From the NCBI GenBank assembly GCA_900315525.1, contig OMZO01000019.1:22516-86515 (forward strand): DNA of 64,000 nucleotides, written 5' to 3'. Position 1 is the stretch's first letter. Every line of letters starts with the position of its first letter. The position numbers and the translations under genes were made by a program. This DNA comes from an uncultured Prevotella sp. GTDB taxonomy: Bacteria; Bacteroidota; Bacteroidia; Bacteroidales; Bacteroidaceae. Positions 56,721 through 64,000 of the stretch are shown piece after piece. The notes under the pieces were generated by a model, which saw only the letters and a list, made by a program, of their open reading frames with translations, made no database searches and was not told where the DNA came from.

Positions 56721-59603
56721 TTATAGTTTCTGTTCTACCTCGATCTCTGTGAAGGTCTCGATGATGTCACCTACCTGGATATCGTTGAAGTTGACGAGTG
56801 AGATACCGCACTCCAGACCTGTTGCCACTTCCTTGGCATCGTCCTTATAGCGCTTCAGGGCATCGATAGGTGCTGTGTGAATCACGATACCGTCGCGGAT
56901 GACACGGGCCTTGTCCTTATTGTGTACCTTACCCTCGGTAACCAGACCACCGGCCACTGTGCCGACCTTGGAGATCTTGAATACCTGCTTCACTTCAATC
57001 TCACCAGAGACAACCTCCTTCTTCACCTTGTCGAGCATACCCTGCATCGTAGACTTCACCTCGTCGATGGCATCATAGATGATTGAGTAGGTATTGATCT
57101 CGACTCCCTCACGCTCTGCAGCACGACGGGCGTCGGCAGAAGGACGTACCTGGAAACCGACGATGATGGCATCCGAAGCCGAAGCCAGCATGACATCGTT
57201 CTCTGAAATCTGTCCTACAGCCTTCGAGATGACGTTCACCTGCACCTTCTCGGTAGAGAGCTTGATGAACGAGTCGCTGAGGGCCTCGATAGAACCGTCG
57301 GTATCACCCTTCACGATGATATTCAACTCATGGAACTCACCAAGAGCAATACGATGAGAGATATCGTCCAGACCAAGCGTCTTCGTCGTGCGCAGACTCT
57401 GCTCACGCTGCAGCTGTGTACGTTTGTTGGTGATCTCACGAGCCTCCTGCTCTGTCTCCATGATGTGGAACGAGTCACCAGCCGTCGGCGCACCATTCAG
57501 TCCGAGGATGATAGCGGGCTCAGCAGGACCGGCCTGCTCGATGCGCTGATTACGCTCATTGAACATAGCCTTGATACGACCGTAGCTCGTACCAGCCACC
57601 ACGATGTCACCTACCTTCAGCGTACCGTTGGATACCAAGACGGTAGAGACATAGCCACGACCCTTGTCGAGTGAGCTCTCGATGATTGAACCAGTAGCCT
57701 TGCGGTTAGGATTAGCCTTCAGGTCGAGCATCTCAGCCTCCAGCAACACCTTTTCCAGCAGTTCATCGACACCAACACCCTTCTTGGCACTGATCTCCTG
57801 ACACTGGTACTTACCGCCCCACTCCTCTACGAGCAGGTTCATGTTGGCCAGGTCCTCGCGAATCTTATCGGGATTGGCACCCGGCTTATCTATCTTGTTG
57901 ATGGCAAACACCATCGGCACATTGGCAGCCTGCGCATGGGCGATGGCCTCCTTGGTGGTAGGCATCACCGAGTCGTCGGCAGCGATGATGATGATGGCGA
58001 TATCCGTCACCTGAGCACCACGGGCACGCATAGCGGTAAAGGCCTCATGACCCGGGGTGTCGAGGAACGTAATCTTACGACCATCCTTCAGTTTCACGTT
58101 ATAGGCACCGATATGCTGCGTGATACCACCAGCCTCACCGGCAATCACGTTCGTGTTACGGATGAAGTCGAGCAGTGAGGTCTTACCATGATCGACATGA
58201 CCCATCACCGTTACGATAGGCGCACGGTTCAGCAGATCGTTTTCGTCATCCTCCTCCTCTGTGATGGCATTCTGCACCTCAGCACTGACATATTCTGTCG
58301 TGAAACCGAACTCCTCGGCAACGATATTGATCGTCTCAGCATCCAGACGCTGGTTGATACTCACCATGATACCGATGCTCATACAAGTACCTATCACCTG
58401 ATTGACTCCGACGTTCATCATCGTAGCAAGCTCAGATACCGTCACGAACTCCGTCAGCTTCAGCACCTTGCTTTCTGCTGCCTGTGACTCCATCTCCTCC
58501 TGCATACGCTCAGCGACGGCATCACGCTTCTCACGACGATACTTGGCACCTTTCTTGTTCTGATTCTTAGAAGTCAGACGGGCCAGCGTCTCCTTCACCT
58601 GGCGTGCTACAGCCTCATCGTCCACTTCAAGTGGCTTCTGGATGGGACGGTTCTTCTTTTTGTTCTTACCGCCACCCTGCTGCTGGTTGCCGCTATCCTG
58701 GAAGTTCTGGTTTCCGCCTTTACCCTTGTTCTTCTTATTCTTGTTGGAATTATCCTGACTGGAAGCGGCCTCGATATCCACGCGCTCCTTACCACCACGG
58801 ATACGCTCGCGCTTCTTCTTCTCACCATTGCCTGGATGCATCTGAGCCTGTTTCTCCTCGCGCTCCTTCTTCCGCTCCTCCTTAGACTTCTTCTTCGGAC
58901 GAGTACTCTGATTGATGGAGTCGAGATCGATTTTACCCAGCACATTCACCTTGGGGGCCATCTTAGCCTCGCTCTTAAGCGTATAAATGGATGGTTCGGC
59001 ATCAGCCTGGGCCGGTTCCTCGGGCTGAGCAGCCTCAACGACGGGCTTTGGCATTGGCTCCGGTTTCACCTCAGCCTTGGGTTCTACCTTTGGAGCAGGT
59101 TCCGGCTTGGGCTCTGGTTTCACCTCAGCCTTTGGAGCAGGCTCTGGCTTCACCTCAGCTTTGGGTTCTGCCTTAGGAGCTGGTTCGGGTTTGGGCTCCG
59201 GCTTTGGCTCGGGCTTTACTTCAGCCTTAGGTTCTGGCTTCACCGGTTTGGGCGCCTCCTTCTCCTTGGCTGCCGGCTTACCAAACTGACTCAGGTCAAT
59301 CTTACCAAGCGGCGTAAATGTCTGACGCGACTCCTCCTTGACCTCAGCAGCCTCCGGCTTTACTTCCTTCTTTGGCTTTTCCTTTTCCTTCTTCTTCGGG
59401 AAAATCATCCCAGCCTGAGTCTTCACGTCCTTGTCACCCTTGAACTCCTTGACCAGTGCTTGATACTGCTCGTCGGAGATCTTCGTATTGACATTGGCGT
59501 CGTCCTTGATTTCACCCAGGCTCTTCTTAGTCTTCAGATAGTCGATAGCTGTCTGAAGGCCAATGTTCAGTTCTGTTAATACTTTATTTAATCTGACTCC
59601 CAT
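56721..59603 (-). CDS. infB: Translation initiation factor IF-2
   Basis: IF-2 is the GTPase that brings initiator tRNA to the ribosome. The 960-residue protein has an IF2_N module at the start ([19 protein letters not shown]), a long disordered linker rich in K, P, E and A with many PEP/KPE repeats (about residues 75-200), a second N-terminal module, and the GTPase core with [16 protein letters not shown] near residue 467, DTPGHEAF and NKID. The C-terminal domains C1/C2 follow. Length is normal for Bacteroidota. It starts 21 bp after nusA. Confidence 0.97.
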   Translation of the reverse strand: MGVRLNKVLTELNIGLQTAIDYLKTKKSLGEIKDDANVNTKISDEQYQALVKEFKGDKDVKTQAGMIFPKKKEKEKPKKEVKPEAAEVKEESRQTFTPLGKIDLSQFGKPAAKEKEAPKPVKPEPKAEVKPEPKPEPKPEPAPKAEPKAEVKPEPAPKAEVKPEPKPEPAPKVEPKAEVKPEPMPKPVVEAAQPEEPAQADAEPSIYTLKSEAKMAPKVNVLGKIDLDSINQSTRPKKKSKEERKKEREEKQAQMHPGNGEKKKRERIRGGKERVDIEAASSQDNSNKNKKNKGKGGNQNFQDSGNQQQGGGKNKKKNRPIQKPLEVDDEAVARQVKETLARLTSKNQNKKGAKYRREKRDAVAERMQEEMESQAAESKVLKLTEFVTVSELATMMNVGVNQVIGTCMSIGIMVSINQRLDAETINIVAEEFGFTTEYVSAEVQNAITEEEDDENDLLNRAPIVTVMGHVDHGKTSLLDFIRNTNVIAGEAGGITQHIGAYNVKLKDGRKITFLDTPGHEAFTAMRARGAQVTDIAIIIIAADDSVMPTTKEAIAHAQAANVPMVFAINKIDKPGANPDKIREDLANMNLLVEEWGGKYQCQEISAKKGVGVDELLEKVLLEAEMLDLKANPNRKATGSIIESSLDKGRGYVSTVLVSNGTLKVGDIVVAGTSYGRIKAMFNERNQRIEQAGPAEPAIILGLNGAPTAGDSFHIMETEQEAREITNKRTQLQREQSLRTTKTLGLDDISHRIALGEFHELNIIVKGDTDGSIEALSDSFIKLSTEKVQVNVISKAVGQISENDVMLASASDAIIVGFQVRPSADARRAAEREGVEINTYSIIYDAIDEVKSTMQGMLDKVKKEVVSGEIEVKQVFKISKVGTVAGGLVTEGKVHNKDKARVIRDGIVIHTAPIDALKRYKDDAKEVATGLECGISLVNFNDIQVGDIIETFTEIEVEQKL

Positions 59604-59624
59604 TTACTTTCCTCTTTTTAATTC

Positions 59625-60884
59625 TTACTCGAACTCTGCACGTAATACACCCAGCAGATGGTCAACAGTCTCCTCCTCCAGGTCAGCCTTCTCAATCAGC
59701 ATCTCACGAGGAGCATTCAGCACTGCCTTAGCAGTATCCAGACCGATGGCCTTGATAGCATCGATAACCCACTGGTCGATCTCGTCAGAGAACTCATCCA
59801 GATAGATATCCTCATCAGCCTCACTTTCGTTGACTACACGGAACACGTCGATGGTGTATTCCGTCAGCATAGAAGCCAGTTTGATATTCATACCGCCACG
59901 ACCGATGGCCAGCGATACTTCTTCTGGCTGCAGATAGACCTCAGCCTTGTGGTTCTCCTGATCGAGGGTGATGCTGGAGATCTTAGCCGGACTCAGGGCA
60001 CGCTGGATAAACAGCTGCGTGTTAGAAGAGTAGTTGATCACGTCGATATTCTCATTGCAGAGCTCACGGACGATACCATGCACACGGCTCCCCTTCACAC
60101 CGACACAAGCGCCTACTGGATCGATACGCTCATCATAGCTCTCCACAGCCACCTTCGCACGATCACCCGGCATACGGGCCACTCGCTTGATGGTGATCAG
60201 ACCATCGTTGATCTCAGGCACCTCAGCCTCCAACAGACGCTCCAGGAAAATAGGACTCGTACGGGAAAGGATGATGCGAGGATTATTGTTCTCATTCTGT
60301 ACCTCCTTCACGATGGCACGTACGGTCTCACCCTTATGGTAGTTGTCTGAGGGGATCTGCTCACCCTTTGGCAGGTGCAGCTCGTTACCCTCATCGTCCA
60401 TCAGAAGCACCTCGCGCTTCCAGATCTGATAAACCTCTCCGCTGACGATAGTGTTCACCTTGTCCTTATACTTCTGATACAGAGAGTCGTGCTCCAGTTC
60501 AAGAATTTTCGATGCCAGCGTCTGACGGAGGTTCAGAATAGCGCGGCGCCCGAACTTTGCGAACTCCACCTCCTCTGATACTTCCTCGCCGACCTCGTAG
60601 TCGGGCTCAATCTTCTGAGCCTCGCTCAGTGCAATCTCCTTATTCTCATCCTGCACCTCACCGTCGGCTACTACCACACGATTGCGGTGAATCTCAAAGT
60701 CACCCTTGTCGGGGTTTACAATCACGTCGAAATTCTCATCAGAGCCAAACATCTTGGCGATCACGTTACGGAAACTCTCCTCAAGTACACTAACGAGCGT
60801 GGTGCGGTCGATGTTCTTGGTCTCTTTGAATTCCTGAAAGGTCTCAATCATTGAGGGGCCTTTTTCTTCTTTCTTAGTTGCCAT
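59625..60884 (-). CDS. nusA: Transcription termination/antitermination factor NusA
   Basis: NusA binds RNA polymerase and RNA and controls pausing, termination and antitermination. The 419-residue protein has the N-terminal polymerase-binding domain (MIETFQEFKETKNID), S1 domain (VSGEVYQIWKREVLLMDDEG) and two KH domains (RVARMPGDRAKVAV, GACVGVKGSRVHGIV, SLAIGRGGMNIKLA), plus a short acidic tail. The ATG at 60884 (MATKKEEKGPS) is preferred over a GTG at 60917 that overlaps the rimP stop. Second gene of the rimP run. Confidence 0.96.
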   Translation of the reverse strand: MATKKEEKGPSMIETFQEFKETKNIDRTTLVSVLEESFRNVIAKMFGSDENFDVIVNPDKGDFEIHRNRVVVADGEVQDENKEIALSEAQKIEPDYEVGEEVSEEVEFAKFGRRAILNLRQTLASKILELEHDSLYQKYKDKVNTIVSGEVYQIWKREVLLMDDEGNELHLPKGEQIPSDNYHKGETVRAIVKEVQNENNNPRIILSRTSPIFLERLLEAEVPEINDGLITIKRVARMPGDRAKVAVESYDERIDPVGACVGVKGSRVHGIVRELCNENIDVINYSSNTQLFIQRALSPAKISSITLDQENHKAEVYLQPEEVSLAIGRGGMNIKLASMLTEYTIDVFRVVNESEADEDIYLDEFSDEIDQWVIDAIKAIGLDTAKAVLNAPREMLIEKADLEEETVDHLLGVLRAEFE

Positions 60885-60913
60885 TTTAATTTTTATTTTA
60901 TTTTTGTTCTTAA

Positions 60914-61381
60914 TCACTTGAATGCCAGAAGGTACTTCGCGTATTTCACGCCGTCCATCTGGTAGGTCTTGTCAACCTCTACCAATACGGGGCGCTTCTT
61001 GCCCTCCTGCTTCTGCTTCTCCTGAACGGTAAGGGTAAAGCTATTACCTTCAACCGCTTTCAGCGTGCCCTGCAACTTCTTCCCCTCAAGGTCGAGCACC
61101 TCGATGGTGTCACCGATGTGGTTCACATACTGCTGGGCTACCTTAAAGGGCTGACCCAGGCCGGCACTGCCCACTTCCAGTTCATACTCCCCAAGCTCGT
61201 CACCCAGACGCTCTTGCAGGAACCGACTCAGCTCAGCGCAGTCTTCAATCCATACGCCGTCAGCATGGTCAATCTCAATCACAATTCTGTCATCAGCAGC
61301 AAAGCTGATGTCCACCAGGAAATAGTCGTTGCCCTGCAACCACTCTTCCGTCAAAGTTTGAATAGTTTCCTTATTTATCAT
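60914..61381 (-). CDS. rimP: Ribosome maturation factor RimP
   Basis: RimP assists late maturation of the 30S subunit. The 155-residue protein has the N-terminal RimP domain (DYFLVDISFAADDRIVIEIDHADGVWIEDCAELSR, LEVGSAGLGQPFK) and a C-terminal SH3-like part (IEVLDLEGKKLQGTLKAV). rimP-nusA-infB is the classic gene order. It is the first gene behind the promoter at 61445-61476, with a folded leader in between. Confidence 0.95.
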   Translation of the reverse strand: MINKETIQTLTEEWLQGNDYFLVDISFAADDRIVIEIDHADGVWIEDCAELSRFLQERLGDELGEYELEVGSAGLGQPFKVAQQYVNHIGDTIEVLDLEGKKLQGTLKAVEGNSFTLTVQEKQKQEGKKRPVLVEVDKTYQMDGVKYAKYLLAFK

Positions 61382-61403
61382 CTAATACGTATTAATATCG
61401 AAA

Positions 61404-61429
61404 ATGAGAGACTCTTTCGAGCCTCTCAT
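61404..61429 (-). promoter_or_regulatory. GNRA-capped hairpin in the rimP-nusA-infB leader
   Basis: The leader RNA can form an 11-bp stem, AUGAGAGGCUC with GAGUCUCUCAU (one G-U), closed by a GAAA tetraloop. It begins about ten bases after the expected transcription start. UUUU with the stem's last base and CGAUAUU follow, so it could act as a weak attenuator or protect the 5' end of the mRNA. Confidence 0.7.
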
Positions 61430-61444
61430 TCCGCTGAACGGGTG

Positions 61445-61476
61445 CAAAGTTAAGCATTTTCCCGTTAATTTCCAAA
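61445..61476 (-). promoter_or_regulatory. Promoter for the rimP-nusA-infB-suf run
   Basis: The minus strand has TTTG (61473-61476), a 20-bp spacer and TAACTTTG (61445-61452). Confidence 0.8.
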
Positions 61477-61491
61477 TATTTAGCTATTTTT

Positions 61492-63258
61492 TTATGCAAT
61501 TGCACTAAATATTTCCATTTTCTTCTCTTTTAGGGTGATATCACCCGTCGATTTCCCGCGTAATTTTATCGGCTGGAAAGAAGTGTCTTTGGGCTTCTGC
61601 GGAGCCAGCAACTTCTTGTATTCTTCAGGATTCTTCAGCAGACGGATGGCCTCCTTCAACTGCTTGTCGTAGTTCAGACTGGCCTCAATAGCACCCGCCT
61701 GATAATAATAGGCAGAAATAATCTCCGACTCCAGAATACGACGGATAGTCTCCTCGTTGCGATCCAGTCCGAAGGCTACATCGTGGTTCAATTTCTTCTC
61801 CAGTTCGTCGAAGGCAGGCTTCGCATCGTCATAATAGCCCTCGAACTTCGCCGTCTTCACCAGCTCGGCAAACTGTTTCTTGCTGACGGGGTCGTAGGTG
61901 AAACCACTCTTAATCACACGCTCCTTAAAGGCCTGCCAGTCAGCGTCTGAGATATGAAACTCGGCTGCAGGCGCAATCGTCGGATGCTGAGCGATATACT
62001 CCACCACATAGTCGAACATCACCTCCGTAGAGTCCTGTCCGCTGGCTGAGAGATAGAAGGCGATATTAGGTATAGTGTCACCCTTCACCTCCACATCCGG
62101 CTTGATACCTCCGCCGTCGCGCACTTCCCTGCCATTGCGTGTGAAAAACACCTTCGTCAGCGAGTCAGGGATATGCTCGCGATAACCCCCACTACCCTTC
62201 TTGTAGTTGATAGCCTGAATGCAGCGGCCGCTGGGGATGTAGTATTTCGAGGTTGTCACCTTCATATTCGTGTTGTATGGCAGGTCAATAGGAATCTGCA
62301 CCAGACCCTTTCCGTACGTACGTGTACCTAATATAATCCCGCGGTCGAGGTCTTGGATGGCACCACTGGTAATCTCACTGGCAGAAGCCGTCTCTCCGTT
62401 CACCAGCACCACAATCGGCATCACTGTGTCGAGCGGTTCTACACGTGTCTTATACTCCTTCGAGGCATGCTTGAACTTTCCACGATTCTCCACCACCGTG
62501 ATACCTTTCGGCAGCCACAAGTTCAGGATATCCACAGCCTCTTGCTCAGAACCGCCGCCATTGCCGCGCAAGTCGAGCACAAGCGACTTAGCACCCTGTT
62601 TCTTCAAATCAATAAGAGCACGACGCATATCCTTGGCACAGCCCTCCGTAAAAGAGTTGAAATTGATATAGCCCACATCGCCCTCCTTGATGCCATAGTA
62701 AGGCAACTCCGGCAGTTTGATATTACGACGCGTAATCTTGAAACTCATCAGTTTGCCCGTCGAAGGTCTCATCACCTTCAGCAGAAAACTCGTACCAGGT
62801 TCGCCACGCAGGTGCTCACTGACGTAGCTCACCGTCTTGTCGGTCATCATCGAGTCGTCGATACTCAGGATGACATCACCTTTCTTCAGTCCCACCTCAG
62901 CAGCAGGCATATTGGCATAAGGCTCATCTATCACGATGCGCTTAAGTTTCTGGTGCTGACGTATCAGCGCGCCGATGCCCGCATACTTGCCCGTCAGCAT
63001 CATCCGCAGGTTCTTGGTCTCGTCCTGCGCATAGTACTCCGTATAGGGATCCAGGCTGCGGAGCATCGCATTGATACCCGTCCCGATGGTCTCCTTGGGA
63101 CTCAGCGTATCCACATACAGCAATTCAAGGTTCTTATAAACCTGATTGAAGATGTCAAGATGCTTGCCCACCTCAAAGTTATGATCCTTGTTCTTCTGAG
63201 CCTGTGCTGCAAGCGACATTGTCAATACCGATAAAAACAATATAATGCACTTCTTCAT
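61492..63258 (-). CDS. S41 family C-terminal processing protease
   Basis: This 588-residue exported serine protease (signal peptide MKKCIILFLSVLTMSLAAQAQ) has a PDZ domain (YAGIGALIRQ, YANMPAAEVGLKKGDVILSID) and the S41 core: VLDLRGNGGGS, NGETASASEITSGA with Ser294 the likely nucleophile, and ILGTRTYGKGLVQ with the catalytic Lys. Members cleave C-terminal tails of periplasmic proteins. Length is typical for Bacteroidota. The ATG at 63258 is chosen; the in-frame start three codons earlier is an alternative. A -7 element is at 63284-63291. Confidence 0.94.
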   Translation of the reverse strand: MKKCIILFLSVLTMSLAAQAQKNKDHNFEVGKHLDIFNQVYKNLELLYVDTLSPKETIGTGINAMLRSLDPYTEYYAQDETKNLRMMLTGKYAGIGALIRQHQKLKRIVIDEPYANMPAAEVGLKKGDVILSIDDSMMTDKTVSYVSEHLRGEPGTSFLLKVMRPSTGKLMSFKITRRNIKLPELPYYGIKEGDVGYINFNSFTEGCAKDMRRALIDLKKQGAKSLVLDLRGNGGGSEQEAVDILNLWLPKGITVVENRGKFKHASKEYKTRVEPLDTVMPIVVLVNGETASASEITSGAIQDLDRGIILGTRTYGKGLVQIPIDLPYNTNMKVTTSKYYIPSGRCIQAINYKKGSGGYREHIPDSLTKVFFTRNGREVRDGGGIKPDVEVKGDTIPNIAFYLSASGQDSTEVMFDYVVEYIAQHPTIAPAAEFHISDADWQAFKERVIKSGFTYDPVSKKQFAELVKTAKFEGYYDDAKPAFDELEKKLNHDVAFGLDRNEETIRRILESEIISAYYYQAGAIEASLNYDKQLKEAIRLLKNPEEYKKLLAPQKPKDTSFQPIKLRGKSTGDITLKEKKMEIFSAIA

Positions 63259-63283
63259 ATTCTGCAATGTTTGAAAGTTGGTG

Positions 63284-63291
63284 CAAAATTA
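63284..63291 (-). promoter_or_regulatory. -7 element for the S41 protease gene
   Basis: The minus strand reads TAATTTTG, about 26 bp before the ATG. Confidence 0.55.
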
Positions 63292-63373
63292 CACCTTTCT
63301 AACAAGAAAACACCCATTTTCATAGCTTTTTTTGCAAAAAATATAAGTTTTCGATAATTTTTTCGTCGAAAAG

Positions 63374-63405
63374 TTTGGTAGTTTCAAAAATTCGCCGTAC
63401 TTTTG
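63374..63405 (+). promoter_or_regulatory. Promoter for tRNA-Asn
   Basis: TTTG (63374-63377), a 20-bp spacer and TACTTTTG (63398-63405), about 22 bp before the tRNA. Confidence 0.75.
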
Positions 63406-63426
63406 CACCCGCTTAACAGCAAAACC

Positions 63427-63480
63427 TGCTTCAGTAGCTCAGTTGGTTAGAGCACCTGACTGTTAATCAGGGGGTCGTTT
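63427..63480 (+). pseudogene. tRNA-Asn (GTT), truncated in the T arm
   Basis: The 5' acceptor TGCTTCA, D arm AGCTCAGTTGGTTAGAGC, anticodon stem CCTGA/TCAGG with loop CTGTTAA (anticodon GTT) and most of the variable loop are normal. After GGTCGTT the sequence becomes unrelated: no T-loop TTCAA and no complement of TGCTTCA follow. The gene therefore cannot make a functional tRNA as written. The break could be an integration or deletion junction, or a false assembly join. Confidence 0.8.
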
Positions 63481-63578
63481 TCTGTTTTGTTGTAGCCAAT
63501 TCGTGTTTCTCCTTTGCAGAATTAACAATCCAAGATCCTGCAAAGAATAATAATTGCGAACCGTTGTCAAGTTCTAAC

Positions 63579-63629
63579 GTTGACAAGTTGAAAATCATTA
63601 GGGTATTTCAACTGTCAACAACCTTTTTT
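63579..63629 (+). terminator. Terminator-like hairpin in the gap after tRNA-Asn
   Basis: GTTGACAAGTTGAAA and TTTCAACTGTCAAC form a 14-bp stem with one bulged base, then ACCTTTTTTG. The rest of 63481-63707 holds no gene that I can recognise. Confidence 0.6.
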
Positions 63630-63684
63630 GATGATTTATTGCAAAATAATTCTTGCTACGCAGAAAGGCTGCATAGGGCTATTG

Positions 63685-63692
63685 TACCTTTG
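63685..63692 (+). promoter_or_regulatory. -7 element for the tRNA array
   Basis: TACCTTTG, 15 bp before tRNA-Ser(GCT). No clear -33 box. Confidence 0.6.
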
Positions 63693-63707
63693 CACCCGAA
63701 ATCCAAC

Positions 63708-63792
63708 GGAAGTATGGGTGAGCGGTCGATACCAGCACATTGCTAACGTGCCGAGCCGCAAGGCTCCGAAGGTTCGAATCCTTCTGCTTCCG
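63708..63792 (+). tRNA. tRNA-Ser (anticodon GCT), atypical
   Basis: A type II tRNA: acceptor GGAAGTA/TGCTTCC, anticodon stem GCACA/CGTGC with an A-C mismatch next to the loop TTGCTAA (anticodon GCT), long variable arm CCGAGCC/GGCTCCG and T arm GAAGG/CCTTC with TTCGAAT. The discriminator is G, as in Ser tRNAs. No CCA is encoded. Confidence 0.82.
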
Positions 63793-63796
63793 CACA

Positions 63797-63878
63797 TTGG
63801 CAGAGTTGGTCTATTGCACTAGTCTTGAAAACTAGAGGGCGGTCAAACGTCCCAAGGGTTCGAATCCCTTAGCCTCCT
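63797..63878 (+). pseudogene. tRNA-Ser (TGA)-like, 5' acceptor strand missing
   Basis: The body is clear: D arm TTGGCAGAG..., anticodon stem CTAGT/ACTAG with loop CTTGAAA (anticodon TGA), long variable arm GGGCGGTCAAACGTCCC, T arm AAGGG/CCCTT, and a 3' acceptor strand AGCCTCC. The 5' partner GGAGGCT is absent; instead the seven bases before the D arm are CCGCACA, which overlap the 3' end of tRNA-Ser(GCT). Confidence 0.65.
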
Positions 63879-63883
63879 CTGAT

Positions 63884-63956
63884 GGAACTTTGGCAGACTT
63901 AGTGTATGCGCAGGACTGAAAATCCTGAGAACGTGGTTCGACTCCACGAGGTTCCA
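63884..63956 (+). tRNA. tRNA-Phe (anticodon GAA), atypical D loop
   Basis: A 73-nt cloverleaf: acceptor GGAACTT/AGGTTCC, anticodon stem CAGGA/TCCTG with loop CTGAAAA (GAA), T arm CGTGG/CCACG with TTCGACT. The D stem has only three pairs and the D loop lacks the usual GG pair that contacts the T loop. This is more like tRNAs of phages or plasmids than a chromosomal tRNA-Phe. Confidence 0.78.
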
Positions 63957-63967
63957 CAAGAATATAA

Positions 63968-64000
63968 TGAGGTGTTCTCCAGCGGCAACGAGAGCAGACT
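63968..64000 (+). tRNA. Probable start of another tRNA, cut by the window edge
   Basis: A 5' half can be drawn: acceptor TGAGGTG, TT at positions 8-9, D stem CTC/GAG with GG in the loop, then GCAGA as the 5' anticodon stem and CT as positions 32-33. The anticodon would be just past base 64000, so its identity is unknown. Confidence 0.45.

Noticed and set aside
59040-59290. Repeated GGCTC/GGTTC units that look like a repeat array or CRISPR
   Set aside because: They encode the PEP/KPE-rich linker of IF-2; there are no spacers of constant length.

Overview
The window looks like chromosomal DNA of a Bacteroidota bacterium, most likely Prevotellaceae (Prevotella or a close relative). The reasons are the many promoters of the TTTG / TAnnTTTG type, AT-rich leaders without Shine-Dalgarno sequences, numerous lipoproteins (some with acidic residues after the lipidated Cys), a gyrB/recO/rpsT/nusA/infB/suf gene set of Bacteroidota type, and a plant-polysaccharide gene cluster typical of gut or rumen Prevotella. 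Codons are GC-rich in the CAZyme genes while intergenic DNA is AT-rich. No rRNA, CRISPR array, insertion sequence or SusC/SusD pair was seen.

Layout. 1-4.6 kb: end of a probable ftsZ, recO, tRNA-Glu, rpsT, gyrB. 4.6-11 kb: housekeeping genes (argH, SRPBCC protein, pyrE, comF, recX, a trmO-prmC fusion, ribD). 11-17 kb: lipoprotein, large ABC-2 exporter, RNase H-like protein, and an argS that is broken here. 17-25.4 kb: an arabinose-oriented cluster (sodium:solute symporter, GH127 beta-L-arabinofuranosidase, two GH51 alpha-L-arabinofuranosidases). 25.4-27 kb: two copies of an unrecognised small exported peptide gene flanking a surface lipoprotein gene. 27-37 kb: yifB, envelope lipoproteins, tRNA-Leu, phosphate acyltransferase, GH95 plus an overlapping AraC regulator, DUF3109 protein, ung. 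37-46 kb: SpoIIE-type phosphatase, gpmI, a two-domain esterase, a clostripain lipoprotein, a small lipoprotein. 46-61.5 kb: one long minus-strand run rimP-nusA-infB-sufB-phosphatase-sufC-sufD-M16 peptidase-sufS-rnhB behind a clear promoter with a GNRA-capped leader hairpin. 61.5-64 kb: S41 protease, then a truncated tRNA-Asn followed by a compact array of unusual tRNAs.

How it fits together. The translation and Fe-S assembly genes form a single probable transcription unit, interrupted by a sensor phosphatase between sufB and sufC. The arabinofuranosidases would release L-arabinose from pectic arabinan or arabinoxylan, and the adjacent symporter could import it. GH95 with its own AraC regulator looks like a separate fucose/galactose-targeting unit.

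Most unusual points: the duplicated peptide with a 99-bp stretch identical in both copies; the TrmO-PrmC fusion; several conserved genes that lack internal segments (argS twice, rnhB, perhaps ribD and the phosphate acyltransferase), which may be assembly damage; GTG start codons supplied by tandem repeats (sufB, DUF3109 gene); three short palindromes spaced exactly 22 bp apart beside recO; and the odd tRNA array at the right edge.
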